NCBI RefSeq assembly: GCF_006539945.1
Contig: NZ_BJNZ01000005.1
Location: 1-64,000, forward strand
DNA from: Cellulosimicrobium cellulans
GTDB taxonomy: Bacteria; Actinomycetota; Actinomycetes; Actinomycetales; Cellulomonadaceae
DNA: 64,000 nucleotides
Direction: 5' to 3'
Position numbers and translations under genes: made by a program. Of this stretch, positions 49,572 through 59,808 are shown piece after piece. Under the pieces are notes generated by a model. It was not told the origin of the DNA. It searched no databases and saw only the letters and a program-made list of their open reading frames with translations. Positions within the stretch are counted from its first letter, which is position 1; each line of letters starts with the position of its first letter.

Positions 49572-51023
49572 TCACGGGGCGAGCAGGTCGACCGTCACGA
49601 GCACGTACCCCTGGGCGCGCAGGTCGTCGATGATGCCGGGCACCGCGTCGACCGTCGTGGCGTGGATGTCGTGCATGAGGACGACGCTGCCCGGCCGGGC
49701 ACCCTCGACGGTGCGTCGTCGGGTCTCGGCGGCGTCCTTGGTCTTCCAGTCGAGCGTGTCGAGGTTCCACAGGATCACCTGGAGCCCGGTGCGCGTCGCG
49801 ACCGACCGGACGCGGTCGTCGACGTCGCCGTACGGGGGGCGGAGGAACGTGGGTGTCTCGCCGGAGGCCGTCGTGATCGCCTCCTGCGTGCGCTCGAGCT
49901 CGGTGCGCACCTCGTCGTCGTCGAGCGTCGTGAGCTGCGGGTGGTCCCACGTGTGGTTCGCGAGCAGGTGGCCTGCGGCGGCCGTGTCCCGGACCACGTC
50001 GGGGCGCTTCTCGACGTTGGTCCCGACGAGGAAGAACGTCGCGGTGACGTGCTTCTCCGCGAGCGTCCTCAGCAGGCGCTCGGTGTCCGCGCCCGGCCCG
50101 TCGTCGAACGTCAGCGCGACGCACCGGTCGACCGTGCAGTCCACGCCCTGCGCGCGCCCCAGCTCGCGGCGTTGCTGCAGCGTCAGCGCCAGCCGGTCGC
50201 TCCACACCGCCTCGGTGGCGCCGAGCACGGCGTCCCGCTGTGCCACGGTCTCGGCGACGGGGGCACCGCCCGCGCCGGCGTCGAGCGTGGGGCCCGCGGC
50301 GGCGAGCGCGGCGTCGAGCGACGTGCGGTGCGCCTCGTCGGAGACGAGCCCCGCCGACTCGGTGAGCACCGGGCGGCCCTCTGCGACGGCGTCCTCGAGC
50401 CCGTCGTACGCCCACTGCTGCCACGCCGACGCGACGTCCTGCGTCGCCCCGACGACCTCCGCCGTCGTCTCGTCGAGCGCCTCGGGCGACGGCGCAGACC
50501 CCGTGACGACCTCGAACCGGCGCTCCGGCAGGGAGCGAGGGAAGAAGGGGTTCGGGCGCGTGAGCGCGTCGACCGTGCGGTCCTCGACCGGGTACTCGAC
50601 GGGTGCGCCGACGAGCGTCGCGGCCTCCGGCAGCGCCGCTGCCAGAGGGTCGCGCACGGCGGGGTCCTCGACCTGGCCCTCGCTCCGGGCCAGCACGGCG
50701 CCACCGACCACCTCCGCCACGGCGAGCGTCGCGAGGCGGGGGAGGTAGGCCGCCTCCGCCTCGGCGCGGGCGGTCACGGCGTCCCGCTCCGCCTGCTCGA
50801 CCTCGGCGTGGTGCTCCTCGACGGACGCGACCCACCGGTCGTGCTCCAGCGACGCTGCGAGGACGAGCGCTCCCGCCACGACGACGGCGACCGCGGGCAC
50901 GAGCCAGGGCCACACGCGGCGCCGTGGTCGCGTCGGCTCGGCGGGGTCGAAAGGCCCCCCGGGCGCGCGCCGGTCGGACGCGTCAGGGGTCTGGGCGTCG
51001 GTCGGGTCGAGGTCGTCGGCCAT
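49572..51023 (-). CDS. Membrane-anchored polysaccharide deacetylase
   Basis: A 483-residue protein with one N-terminal transmembrane anchor (PWLVPAVAVVVAGALVLAA, about 39-57). A helical extracytoplasmic region of about 220 residues follows. The C-terminal NodB domain (about 285-480) has the catalytic Asp in LTFDDGPGADT, the zinc histidines in LANHTWDHPQL, RPPYGDVDD, and LMHDIH. It removes acetyl groups from a surface polymer such as peptidoglycan or chitin-like glycan. GGAGG lies nine bases upstream of ATG 51023. The middle helical region is not a family I can name. Confidence 0.9.
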   Translation of the reverse strand: MADDLDPTDAQTPDASDRRAPGGPFDPAEPTRPRRRVWPWLVPAVAVVVAGALVLAASLEHDRWVASVEEHHAEVEQAERDAVTARAEAEAAYLPRLATLAVAEVVGGAVLARSEGQVEDPAVRDPLAAALPEAATLVGAPVEYPVEDRTVDALTRPNPFFPRSLPERRFEVVTGSAPSPEALDETTAEVVGATQDVASAWQQWAYDGLEDAVAEGRPVLTESAGLVSDEAHRTSLDAALAAAGPTLDAGAGGAPVAETVAQRDAVLGATEAVWSDRLALTLQQRRELGRAQGVDCTVDRCVALTFDDGPGADTERLLRTLAEKHVTATFFLVGTNVEKRPDVVRDTAAAGHLLANHTWDHPQLTTLDDDEVRTELERTQEAITTASGETPTFLRPPYGDVDDRVRSVATRTGLQVILWNLDTLDWKTKDAAETRRRTVEGARPGSVVLMHDIHATTVDAVPGIIDDLRAQGYVLVTVDLLAP

Positions 51024-51250
51024 CACTCGATCCTCCGGGGACGTCGGACGTCCGGCGACCCGGAGCGCCGTCCCGCCGGGGTGAGATCCGTCTCCTGGTC
51101 CGGCGCCCGTGCCCCTCGTGCGAGCGGGTCGCGGAGGGACGGTGGAGCACCGGCGTCGGTGCTGTGAGGAGGGCGGGAGGGGCACGGGCGCGGCCGGTGG
51201 TGACGGGCCTCACCGGGGTCGGCGCGCGGGCGCTCGCCTAGACTCGTGGC

Positions 51251-52342
51251 GTGAGCGACCTCCCCGCCGGCTCGTCCGCGCACCCGTCCGACCGCCCCGC
51301 CGTCCCGTCGGAGGCGGCCCCGCAGAACGCGGCACCCCGCAAGCGCGTCCTGCTGGCCGCGCCGCGCGGCTACTGCGCGGGCGTGGACCGGGCCGTCGTC
51401 GCGGTCGAGAAGGCGCTCGAGCACTACGGCGCGCCGGTGTACGTGCGCAAGGAGATCGTGCACAACAAGTTCGTCGTCGAGACGCTGAGCGAGCGCGGCG
51501 CGGTCTTCGTCGACGAGACCGACGAGGTGCCGGAGGGCGCACGCGTCGTGTTCTCGGCGCACGGCGTCTCGCCCGCGGTCAAGGCCGCCGCCGCGGCGCG
51601 CAACCTCGACACGATCGACGCCACGTGCCCGCTCGTGACCAAGGTGCACAAGGAGGCCGTCCGCTTCGCCAAGGACGACTACGACATCCTCCTCATCGGT
51701 CACACGGGGCACGAGGAGGTCGAGGGCACGGCGGGCGAGGCGCCCGACCACGTCCAGGTCGTCGACTCGCCCGACCACGTCGACGACGTCGTGGTCCGCG
51801 ACCCCGACAAGGTCGTGTGGATCTCGCAGACCACGCTCTCCGTCGACGAGACCATGGAGACCGTCCGCCGGCTGCGGGAGAAGTTCCCGACTCTCCAGGA
51901 CCCGCCGAGCGACGACATCTGCTACGCGACGCAGAACCGCCAGGTCGCGGTGAAGAAGCTCGCGCCCGACGCGGACGTCGTCATCGTCGTCGGCTCGGCG
52001 AACTCGTCGAACTCGGTGCGCCTCGTCGAGGTCGCGCTCCAGGCGGGTGCCGGAGCGTCCTACCGCGTCGACCGGGCGAAGGAGATCGACCCGGCCTGGC
52101 TCGACGGCGCGACGACCGTCGGGGTGACGTCGGGCGCGTCGGTGCCCGAGATCCTCGTGGACGACGTGATCGCCTACCTCGCGGAGCGGGGGTTCGGCGA
52201 GGTCGAGGAGGTGCGGACCGCGACGGAGGACCTCATGTTCTCGCTGCCGCGCGAGCTGCGCACGGACCTCAAGGCGTCCGGGTCCGACGGCGGTCGTCCG
52301 GCTCGCGGGGGCCGCACCTCGTTGTCCGTCCAGCCCGTCTGA
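51251..52342 (+). CDS. ispH: 4-hydroxy-3-methylbut-2-enyl diphosphate reductase
   Basis: A 363-residue [4Fe-4S] enzyme catalysing the last step of the MEP isoprenoid pathway to IPP and DMAPP. The three cluster cysteines are in [13 protein letters not shown] (about 40), [11 protein letters not shown] (about 124) and [11 protein letters not shown] (about 219). Other conserved stretches are [22 protein letters not shown] and [17 protein letters not shown]. The first 30 residues form a Pro/Ala-rich extension. TAGACT about seven bases before the GTG suggests a very short or absent leader. Single gene, divergent from the deacetylase. Confidence 0.97.
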   Translation: MSDLPAGSSAHPSDRPAVPSEAAPQNAAPRKRVLLAAPRGYCAGVDRAVVAVEKALEHYGAPVYVRKEIVHNKFVVETLSERGAVFVDETDEVPEGARVVFSAHGVSPAVKAAAAARNLDTIDATCPLVTKVHKEAVRFAKDDYDILLIGHTGHEEVEGTAGEAPDHVQVVDSPDHVDDVVVRDPDKVVWISQTTLSVDETMETVRRLREKFPTLQDPPSDDICYATQNRQVAVKKLAPDADVVIVVGSANSSNSVRLVEVALQAGAGASYRVDRAKEIDPAWLDGATTVGVTSGASVPEILVDDVIAYLAERGFGEVEEVRTATEDLMFSLPRELRTDLKASGSDGGRPARGGRTSLSVQPV

Positions 52343-52387
52343 CGGTCACGCCGGAGCCGGCCGCAGCCGCCTCCTCCGGGCGGGTGG

Positions 52388-53896
52388 TCAGGCGCTCGCC
52401 CCGCCGGCCGACGGCTCCCGACGGGACTCCTCACGGTCCTCGGGGCGCTCGTCGATGGCGACCACGGACTCGTTGACGGACGCGAGCAGCTCCGGCGCGC
52501 TCACGGCGCTGAGCTGCGGGTTCACCGTCGGCGGCGTCGTGAGGTCGTCGTCCACGACGTGCAGGTCCGCGAACCGGCGCGCGCTGACGAGCACGCGCGT
52601 CTCGAGCGAGCCGACCGTCCGGTTGTAGGAGTCCGCGGCGCTCTGGAGCTGGCGCCCGAGCTTGGCCAGGTGGGAGCCCATGACCGCGAGGCGGCCGTGC
52701 AGCTCCTTGCCGAGCGTGAGCACCTGCTGCGCGTTCGTGGCCAGGGCGTCCTGCCGCCACGCGTACGCGATGGTCCGCAGCATGGCGACCATGGTCATGG
52801 GCGTCGCGATGACGACGTTCTTCGCGACGGCGTGCTCGAGGAGCGACGGGTCCTGCTCGACGGCGGCGGAGAGGAACGACTCCGCCGGGACGAACATGAC
52901 GACGAACTCGGGCGCCGGCCCGAACTGGTCCCAGTAGCGCTTGGCACCGAGGTCGTCGACGTGCTTGCGCATGTGGCGCGCGTGCGCGGCGAGCCGGTCG
53001 GCGCGCACCGCGGGGTCGGTCGCGCCCTGCGCGTCGAGGTAGCCGAGGAACGCGACCTTGGCGTCGACGACGACCTGCTTGCCCCCGGCGAGCCGGACCA
53101 CCATGTCGGGGCGCAGCGCGCCGTCGTCCGTCGCGACCTGGTCCTGCTCCACGAAGTCGACGTGGGGGAGCATCCCGGCCGCCTCGACCACGCGGCGGAG
53201 CTGGAGCTCGCCCCACGCCCCGCGCACCTGGGACGACCGCAGCGCGGTGACGAGCTGCGACGTCTCGGCGCGCAGCAGCTCCGACGCGTCGCGGACCCCG
53301 CGCACCTGCTCGGTGAGGCTGCCGTGCGCGGCGAGCCGGGCGCGCTCGGCCTCGGCGACCTCGGCCCGCACCTTCTCGAGCGCGCCCGCGAGCGGCTCCA
53401 CGAGGTGGCGCACGGCCTCCTCGCGGCGCTCGAGCTCGGCCGCGCCCTGCTCCTGGCTGCGCCGCAGGCGCTCCTCCGCCTGGACGAGGAACTGCTCCGT
53501 CCCCGCCGCGAGCACCTTGCGCGAGAGCGCCTCGAACTGCGCCTCGAGCCGGCGGTGATCGCCCTGGACCTCCTCGACGCGGCGCTCGGCCGCCGCCCGC
53601 AGCTCGGCGAGCTGCTGCTCGTGGGTCGCCCGTGCGAGGTCGAGCCGCTCGTCCGCGCTGCGCTGGGCCGCGCCGAGCTGGCGCACGAAGCCCTCGCGCT
53701 CGGCCTCCAGCCGCTCGGCCAGACCGGCGCCGCGCGCCGCCTCCTGCTGCGCCTGCCCCAGGAGCTGGGTGAGCCGGCGGACCTCTGCCGCGGCGGCGTC
53801 GGGCGACGCGCGCCGCACGGTGAGGACGAGCGCGGCACCGCCGACGAGCCCCAGCACGAGGCCGACCGCGAAGAGCAACCATCCCGAGGTGTCCAT
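52388..53896 (-). CDS. rmuC: DNA recombination protein RmuC
   Basis: A 502-residue protein. An N-terminal membrane helix (LLFAVGLVLGLVGGAALVLTV, about 7-27; the central 15 residues are strongly hydrophobic) is followed by a long coiled coil (about 30-230, rich in Glu, Arg, Ala, Leu). The RmuC nuclease-like domain covers about 245-450, with RGAWGELQLRRVVEAAGML, RPDMVVRLAGGKQVVVDAKV and PAPEFVVMFVPAESFLSAA. RmuC restrains recombination at inverted repeats. GGGAGG precedes the ATG by seven bases. It is convergent with ispH. Confidence 0.94.
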   Translation of the reverse strand: MDTSGWLLFAVGLVLGLVGGAALVLTVRRASPDAAAAEVRRLTQLLGQAQQEAARGAGLAERLEAEREGFVRQLGAAQRSADERLDLARATHEQQLAELRAAAERRVEEVQGDHRRLEAQFEALSRKVLAAGTEQFLVQAEERLRRSQEQGAAELERREEAVRHLVEPLAGALEKVRAEVAEAERARLAAHGSLTEQVRGVRDASELLRAETSQLVTALRSSQVRGAWGELQLRRVVEAAGMLPHVDFVEQDQVATDDGALRPDMVVRLAGGKQVVVDAKVAFLGYLDAQGATDPAVRADRLAAHARHMRKHVDDLGAKRYWDQFGPAPEFVVMFVPAESFLSAAVEQDPSLLEHAVAKNVVIATPMTMVAMLRTIAYAWRQDALATNAQQVLTLGKELHGRLAVMGSHLAKLGRQLQSAADSYNRTVGSLETRVLVSARRFADLHVVDDDLTTPPTVNPQLSAVSAPELLASVNESVVAIDERPEDREESRREPSAGGASA

Positions 53897-54015
53897 GGCG
53901 GCACCCTCCCACGGGGGACCGACACGACGGCGCCCGACACGTCGCGCGCGCCCTGGCGGACAGGTCGTGACAAAAGGCACCGGCCGACGTCGGAGGGCTC
54001 GGCTACGTTGGCCGC

Positions 54016-54900
54016 ATGGTCGATCCCACCCCCGTACCACCCGTCGCGCCGGCCGGCGCGCCCGCCCCCGCGCCGGGCCTGGCGCACGGCGCCGCACCCG
54101 AGCCGCTCCCCGGCACCCCGCCCGGCCTCCCGACGCCGCCCGACCCCGCCGCCGCGCTCTCGCTGCGCGGCCTGTGGAAGCGGTTCGGCGAGAAGATCGC
54201 CGTCGCCGGCATCGACCTGGACGTCCCGGCGGGCTCGTTCTACGGGCTCGTCGGACCCAACGGCGCGGGCAAGACGACGACCCTGTCCATGGCGACCGGG
54301 CTGCTGCGCCCCGACGCGGGGTCCGCGCACGTGCACGGCACCGACCTCTGGGCCGACCCCGTCGCGGGGAAGCGGCAGCTCGGCGTCCTGCCCGACGGCG
54401 TGCGGCTGTTCGACCGGCTCACCGGTGCCCAGCTCGTCACGTACGCGGGCCTGCTGCGCGGCATGGACCGGGACACCGTGGCCGAGCGCACCGCCGAGCT
54501 GCTCGCGGCGCTCGACCTCGCGAAGGACGCCACGACGTTCGTCGTGGACTACTCGGCGGGCATGACCAAGAAGATCGCGCTCGCGACCGCGCTGATCCAC
54601 GCGCCGCGCACGCTCGTCCTCGACGAGCCGTTCGAGGCCGTCGACCCGGTCTCGGCCGCCAACATCCGCGACATCCTCGCGGGCTACGTGGCGAGCGGCG
54701 GGACGGTCGTCGTGTCGTCGCACGTCATGGACCTGGTGCAGCGCATGTGCGACCACGTCGCCGTCGTCGCGGGCGGGCACGTCCTCGCGGCGGGCACGGT
54801 CGACGCGGTGCGCGGCGACCAGAGCCTGGAGGACCGGTTCGTCGACCTCGTCGGCGGTCGGCAGAGCACGGAGGGCCTGGCGTGGTTGCGCAGTTCGTAA
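54016..54900 (+). CDS. ABC-2-type exporter ATPase
   Basis: A 294-residue ATPase with a Pro/Ala-rich N-terminal extension of about 45 residues. Walker A is LVGPNGAGKTTTLSMATG (about 79-96), the signature is YSAGMTKKIALATAL (about 178-192, the YSxGM form usual in ABC-2 exporters) and Walker B TLVLDEPFEAVDPVS (about 199-213). The switch His is in VVVSSHVMD. It pairs with the membrane protein whose start overlaps its last 19 bases. Substrate unknown. Confidence 0.92.
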   Translation: MVDPTPVPPVAPAGAPAPAPGLAHGAAPEPLPGTPPGLPTPPDPAAALSLRGLWKRFGEKIAVAGIDLDVPAGSFYGLVGPNGAGKTTTLSMATGLLRPDAGSAHVHGTDLWADPVAGKRQLGVLPDGVRLFDRLTGAQLVTYAGLLRGMDRDTVAERTAELLAALDLAKDATTFVVDYSAGMTKKIALATALIHAPRTLVLDEPFEAVDPVSAANIRDILAGYVASGGTVVVSSHVMDLVQRMCDHVAVVAGGHVLAAGTVDAVRGDQSLEDRFVDLVGGRQSTEGLAWLRSS

Positions 54901-56468
54901 GGCTCAAGCTCACCCTGATGGGCAACACGTTCCGGCGGAGCGTGTGGCAGACCATCGGGTTCCTCGTCGGGGCGCTCTACGGGCTCTTCGTCGTCGGGAT
55001 GCTCGTCGTCGGGATGGTCGTCCTCGGCACGGACGACCCCGCGCTCGCGGGGTCGATCATGATCCTCGTCGGCGCGCTCGCCGTCCTCGGGTGGTGGGTG
55101 ATCCCGCTCTTCGCGTTCGGCGTCGACGCCACCCTGGACCCGCAGCGCTTCGTCCTGTTCGGCATCCCGCAGCGCCGGCTCCTCGCCGGGCTCGCCGTCG
55201 CGGGCGTCGTGTCGATCCCCGGGATCGTCACGGCGCTGGCCGCGCTCGGCGTCTCGTTCGCGTGGTGGCGCACGCCTCTCGCGGTGCTCGCCGCCCTCGT
55301 CGGCGCGGTGCTCGCGGTGGCGTTGTGCGTTGTCGGCTCGCGAGCCACGACGACCGCGCTCGCCCCGCTGCTCGAGTCGCGCCGCTACCGCGAGGTCGTG
55401 ACGATCGCCGCGTTCGTGCCGCTCGTCATGGTCGGCCCGGCCTTCGCCTGGGTCGGCTCGCAGCTCGGCGGGGGCCCGGTCGACGGCGACGCGGTGCGGG
55501 GCATGGTGTCGCGACTCGCCGAGATCGCGGCCTGGACCCCGTTCGGCGCCCCGTGGGGCCTGGGCGCCGCGGTGCACGACGGCGCGTGGGGCCTCGCGCT
55601 CGCGCGGCTCGTCGTCGCGCTGGCCACCCTCGCGCTGGCGTGGGTCGTGTGGGACAAGGCGCTCGCCCGCGCGCTCGTGACGCCGCCCGCGGCGGGCTCC
55701 GGGGGCCGGGCCAAGGGGCTGGGCTTCTTCTCCCGGTTCCCCGCGACGCCGACCGGGGCCGTCGCGGCGCGCACCGCGACCTACTGGCTCCGCGACCCGC
55801 GCTACTCGGGGTCCATCGCCGTCGTCCCGCTCATCCCGGTCGTGCTGCTCGTGGTGGGCGGAGGGTCAGGGTCCGAGATCTTCCTCGCCCTCGCCCCGTT
55901 CACCGCATGGATCCTCGGCTTCTCGATCTCGGCCGACATCGCGTACGACCACACGGCGTTCGCGCTGCACGTGTCGACGGGGGTCTCCGGGCGTGCGGAC
56001 CGGTGGGGCCGCGCCCTCCCGGTGCTCGTCGCGGGGGGCGCGGTGTCGCTCCTGTTCGCGGTGGTCTCGGTCGCCGTGGCGGGACGCTGGGACACGCTGC
56101 CGGCGCTGCTCGGCCTGACCGTCGGCACGCTCCTGGTCGCGACCGGCGTCTCGAGCGCGACGTCGGCGCGGTTGCTGTACCCGGTGCCCAAGCCCGGCGA
56201 CAGCCCCTTCAAGCAGCCGCAGGGCGCCGCGATGGCGACGCTCGTCGCGCAGTCGGTCGCGATGCTGCTCGTCCTCGCGCTGTCGCTCCCGTTCCTCGTC
56301 CCGGGTCTCGTCGCGATCCTGGCCGACCTGCCCGTCGTGGGCTGGGTCACGCTCGTCGTCGGGGTCGCCGTCGGAGTCGTCGTCCTGCTCCTCGGCGTCC
56401 GCTGGGGCGCCCGCGCGTACGACCGGCGCGCGCCCGAGCTGCTCCAGAAGGTGATGTCCGCGGCCTGA
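54882..56468 (+). CDS. ABC exporter permease
   Basis: A 528-residue protein with about twelve hydrophobic segments, in two blocks (about 20-245 and 300-520). It starts VVAQFVRLKLTLMGNTFRRS, with the basic amphipathic N-terminus usual for ABC-2 permeases. GTG at 54882 lies inside the ATPase gene; GGAGG ends seven bases upstream. The overlap makes co-translation likely. No close named family is visible beyond large actinobacterial transporter permeases. It would move a lipid, peptide or drug outward with its ATPase. Confidence 0.85.
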   Translation: MVAQFVRLKLTLMGNTFRRSVWQTIGFLVGALYGLFVVGMLVVGMVVLGTDDPALAGSIMILVGALAVLGWWVIPLFAFGVDATLDPQRFVLFGIPQRRLLAGLAVAGVVSIPGIVTALAALGVSFAWWRTPLAVLAALVGAVLAVALCVVGSRATTTALAPLLESRRYREVVTIAAFVPLVMVGPAFAWVGSQLGGGPVDGDAVRGMVSRLAEIAAWTPFGAPWGLGAAVHDGAWGLALARLVVALATLALAWVVWDKALARALVTPPAAGSGGRAKGLGFFSRFPATPTGAVAARTATYWLRDPRYSGSIAVVPLIPVVLLVVGGGSGSEIFLALAPFTAWILGFSISADIAYDHTAFALHVSTGVSGRADRWGRALPVLVAGGAVSLLFAVVSVAVAGRWDTLPALLGLTVGTLLVATGVSSATSARLLYPVPKPGDSPFKQPQGAAMATLVAQSVAMLLVLALSLPFLVPGLVAILADLPVVGWVTLVVGVAVGVVVLLLGVRWGARAYDRRAPELLQKVMSAA

Positions 56469-56519
56469 GCTCCGGGCCGGGTCCGCGCACCGCGGGCCCG
56501 GCCCGTAGACTCGGGCGAC

Positions 56520-57605
56520 GTGGCACTCACTATCGGCATCGTCGGCCTGCCCAACGTCGGCAAGTCCACCCTGTTCAACGCCCTGACGCGCAACCAGGTC
56601 CTCGCCGCGAACTACCCGTTCGCGACGATCGACCCGAACGTCGGCGTCGTCTCGCTCCCCGACCCGCGGCTCGACAAGCTCGCCGAGATCTTCGGCAGCC
56701 AGCGCATCCTGCCCGCGACCGTGTCGTTCGTCGACATCGCCGGGATCGTCAAGGGCGCCAGCGAGGGGGAGGGGCTCGGCAACAAGTTCCTCGCGAACAT
56801 CCGCGAGGCCGACGCGATCTGCCAGGTGACCCGCGCGTTCGCCGACCCGGACGTCGTCCGCGTCGAGGGTTCGACGGACGCCGAGGGCGACATCGAGACC
56901 ATCAGCACCGAGCTGATCCTCGCCGACCTCCAGACGCTCGAGAAGACGGTCCCTCGCCTCGAGAAGGAGGTGAAGATCAAGAAGGGCGACGCCGCCCTCC
57001 TCGACGCCGCCCAGAAGGCGCAGGCGATCCTCGAGGCCGGAACGACCCTCTTCCAGGGCGCGGCCGCCGCCGGGCTCGACCTCGCCGACGTCGCGAGCCT
57101 CCAGCTCCTCACGGCCAAGCCCTTCATCTACGTGTTCAACACCGACGACGCCGGCCTCGTGGACGACGACCTGCAGGAGCGCCTGCGCGCGCTCGTCGCG
57201 CCGGCCCAGGCGATCTTCCTCGACGCGAAGTTCGAGTCCGAGCTCGTCGAGCTCGAGCCGGACGAGGCGAAGGAGATGCTCGCCGAGTCGGGGCAGGACG
57301 AGGCCGGGCTGGACCAGCTCGCGCGCGTCGGGTTCGACACGCTCGGGCTCCAGACCTACCTCACCGCGGGTCCCAAGGAGGCGCGCGCCTGGACCATCCG
57401 CAAGGGCTGGACCGCGCCGCAGGCCGCGGGGGTCATCCACACCGACTTCGAGCGCGGCTTCATCAAGGCCGAGGTCGTCTCCTTCGAGGACCTCGTCGCG
57501 ACGGGGTCCGTCGCGGCAGCCCGCGCCGCGGGCAAGGCGCGCGTCGAGGGCAAGGACTACGTCATGGCCGACGGCGACGTCGTGGAGTTCCGCTTCAACG
57601 TCTGA
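56520..57605 (+). CDS. ychF: Redox-regulated ATPase YchF (Obg family)
   Basis: A 361-residue translation-associated GTPase-fold ATPase. The P-loop is GIVGLPNVGKSTLFNALTR (about 5-23), then FATIDPNVGVV, the G3 motif DIAGIVKGASEGEGLGNKFL (about 66-85), and NTDD in the altered G4 position that explains ATP preference. The TGS domain closes the protein (IRKGWTAPQAAGVIHTDFERGFIKAEV, here split: FERGFIKAEV, GKDYVMADGDVVEFRFNV). GTG start, with TAGACT about nine bases upstream, suggesting a leaderless mRNA. Confidence 0.97.
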   Translation: MALTIGIVGLPNVGKSTLFNALTRNQVLAANYPFATIDPNVGVVSLPDPRLDKLAEIFGSQRILPATVSFVDIAGIVKGASEGEGLGNKFLANIREADAICQVTRAFADPDVVRVEGSTDAEGDIETISTELILADLQTLEKTVPRLEKEVKIKKGDAALLDAAQKAQAILEAGTTLFQGAAAAGLDLADVASLQLLTAKPFIYVFNTDDAGLVDDDLQERLRALVAPAQAIFLDAKFESELVELEPDEAKEMLAESGQDEAGLDQLARVGFDTLGLQTYLTAGPKEARAWTIRKGWTAPQAAGVIHTDFERGFIKAEVVSFEDLVATGSVAAARAAGKARVEGKDYVMADGDVVEFRFNV

Positions 57606-57621
57606 GTCCAGGTCACAGGCC

Positions 57622-57659
57622 ACGGCGCCCGCCGCATCGTGAGATGCGGCGGGCGCCGT
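57622..57659 (+). terminator. Terminator after ychF
   Basis: A perfect 17-base-pair stem: 57622-57638 is complementary to 57643-57659 around GTGA, starting 17 bases after the ychF stop. A short T-containing stretch (CGTGTCGG) follows. Confidence 0.85.
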
Positions 57660-57929
57660 CGTGTCGGGGCGGCGGCGTTTCGCGCGTGTTTCGCTGCCGT
57701 CGCGAGGTGGAAACGCACCCGTACCGGCCAGTATCAACTCGGTAACGATCGACCGCAGCAACCGGGCAAGGGGGAGAAGCCACGCAACTTGCTGGGTAGC
57801 GTTGCCTCAAACCGTGGTGGGCATACCCGTCCACGCGCGCCGACACCATCCGGACGCGCGGGTGACGGGGCGGCCGGGGGGCTAACGACGCTCCCTCGTA
57901 CGCGCTCACCATCCCTTGGAGGAGGAACA
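57660..57929 (+). promoter_or_regulatory. 270-base promoter and leader region of the peptide importer
   Basis: No gene is apparent. The region is A/T-richer than its surroundings around 57700-57830 and contains GGTAACGAT near 57741, a possible -10 box. GGAGGAGGA at about 57917-57925 is a strong ribosome site for the TTG start at 57930. Confidence 0.4.
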
Positions 57930-59786
57930 TTGAAGATCAGGCGCACCAGTGCCGCCCTCGCCGTGACGGTCACGGGGGCACTGCTGTTCTCCGCGTGCAG
58001 CGGCACGTCGGGTGACGGCGAGACCGAGACCGACGACGCGGGCATCAACACCGAGTCGGCCGTCACGGTCGCGTGGGAGGCCCCCCTCAACGAGCTGAAC
58101 CTCAGCTCGTCGAACGGCAACGCGACGCAGAACGCGATCATCAACTACGTGCTGAACTCTGGCTTCAGCTACTACGACGCCGACCTGAACCTCGTCCAGG
58201 ACGAGTCGTTCGGCACGTACGAGAAGGTCTCGGACGACCCGCTGACCATCAAGTACACTTTCGGTGACGACACCAAGTGGTCGGACGGCACGCCGGTCGA
58301 CGCGACGGAGCTGCTGCTCGACTGGGCCGGCCAGTCCGGCAAGTTCAACACGGTCGAGGCCGAGACGGACCCGGAGACCGGCGAGGTCACGAACCAGGCC
58401 GAGGTGGACGCCGGTGTCTACTTCGACGGGTCGGACCCGGGCATCGCCCTGATCTCGCAGAACCCCGAGATCTCCGAGGACAACAAGTCGGTCACGGTCG
58501 TCTACGACAAGCCGTTCGGTGACTGGGAGCTGAGCTGGACGAACGAGTTCGTCCCCGCCCACGTGGTCGGCCAGAAGGCGCTCGGCATCGAGGACGCGGA
58601 GGAGGCCAAGGCCGCCGTCCGCGACGCGATCCTCAACAACGACACCGCCGCGCTGTCGAAGATCTCGAAGTTCTGGAACGAGGGCTTCCAGTTCACCTCG
58701 CTCCCCGAGGACCCCTCGCTGTACGTCTCGAACGGTGCCTACACGCTCGAGGACTACAAGGAGAACCAGTACCTCACCCTGAAGGCGAACCCTGACTTCC
58801 AGGGCAAGAACAAGGGCGCGGTCGACACCATCACGGTCCGCTACATCGAGGACCCGATGGCCCAGGTCCAGGCGCTCGAGAACGGTGAGGTCGACCTCAT
58901 CGGCCCGCAGGCCTCGGCCGACGTCCGTACCGCGCTCGAGGCGCTCGACGGCATCGAGACCCACTCGGGCATCGAGGGCACGTACGAGCACGTCGACCTG
59001 GTCTTCCAGAACAAGGGTCCGTTCGACCCGCAGACCTACGGCGGCGACGCGGAGAAGGCCAAGGCCGTCCGCCAGGCGTTCCTGCTGACGATCCCGCGCC
59101 AGACGATCGTCGACAACCTCATCAAGCCGCTCAACCCGGACGCCGAGGTGCGCAACTCGAACATCCTCATCCCGGGCTCGCCGAACTACGACCAGATGGT
59201 CGCGGAGAACGGCTCGGACTTCTACCCGGCCGCGGGTGACATCGAGAAGGCGAAGCAGCTGCTCGCCGACGCCGGGGTCGCCACGCCGGTCAAGGTGCGC
59301 TTCGCGTACAACAACGAGAACACGCGTCGCGTGAACGAGCTCGCGCTCATCACGGACACCGCCTCGCAGGCCGGCTTCGAGATCGTCGACACGGGCCGTC
59401 CGGCCGCTGAGTGGGGCACCCTGCTCGCCACCGGCCAGGACCAGTACGACGCCTCGCTCTTCGGCTGGCAGTCCACGTCGACCGCGGTCACCGAGTCGGA
59501 CGCGAACTTCCGCTGGACGCCGAACCCCGGTGTCAACAACTACGGCCAGTACAACAACCCGGCCGTCGACGCGGCGCTGGACAAGCTCCAGGTCTCGACC
59601 GACCCCGAGGAGCAGTTCCAGCTCCAGCTCGAGGTCGAGAAGAACCTGTGGGCGGACGGCTTCGGTGTGACGATCTTCCAGTTCCCGGCCATCCAGGGCT
59701 GGGACGAGAACCTGAAGGGCGTCGAGTCGATCACGATCAGCCCGACGATCTTCCACGGTTTCTGGAACTGGACGTTCGAGGGCTGA
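57930..59786 (+). CDS. Oligopeptide/dipeptide ABC substrate-binding lipoprotein
   Basis: A 618-residue family 5 solute-binding protein of the OppA/DppA type. The signal peptide (KIRRTSAALAVTVTGALL) ends in the lipobox FSAC, with Cys at about 23, followed by an acidic Gly/Ser/Thr linker. The mature protein contains WSDGTPVDATELLLDW (about 112-127) and other SBP_bac_5 features such as AVRQAFLLTIPRQTIVDNL. The start is TTG at 57930, supported by GGAGGA five bases upstream; no ATG or GTG fits the signal peptide. GC content falls and codons such as GGT and AAG are used more than in neighbours, consistent with high expression. A double hairpin follows. Confidence 0.93.
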   Translation: MKIRRTSAALAVTVTGALLFSACSGTSGDGETETDDAGINTESAVTVAWEAPLNELNLSSSNGNATQNAIINYVLNSGFSYYDADLNLVQDESFGTYEKVSDDPLTIKYTFGDDTKWSDGTPVDATELLLDWAGQSGKFNTVEAETDPETGEVTNQAEVDAGVYFDGSDPGIALISQNPEISEDNKSVTVVYDKPFGDWELSWTNEFVPAHVVGQKALGIEDAEEAKAAVRDAILNNDTAALSKISKFWNEGFQFTSLPEDPSLYVSNGAYTLEDYKENQYLTLKANPDFQGKNKGAVDTITVRYIEDPMAQVQALENGEVDLIGPQASADVRTALEALDGIETHSGIEGTYEHVDLVFQNKGPFDPQTYGGDAEKAKAVRQAFLLTIPRQTIVDNLIKPLNPDAEVRNSNILIPGSPNYDQMVAENGSDFYPAAGDIEKAKQLLADAGVATPVKVRFAYNNENTRRVNELALITDTASQAGFEIVDTGRPAAEWGTLLATGQDQYDASLFGWQSTSTAVTESDANFRWTPNPGVNNYGQYNNPAVDAALDKLQVSTDPEEQFQLQLEVEKNLWADGFGVTIFQFPAIQGWDENLKGVESITISPTIFHGFWNWTFEG

Positions 59787-59808
59787 GAGTCCTGAACACC
59801 GCCTGACG

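Noticed and set aside
54016-54900. Missing LSGGQ signature in the exporter ATPase
   Set aside because: YSxGM is the normal signature form in many ABC-2 exporter ATPases, so it is not a sign of decay.
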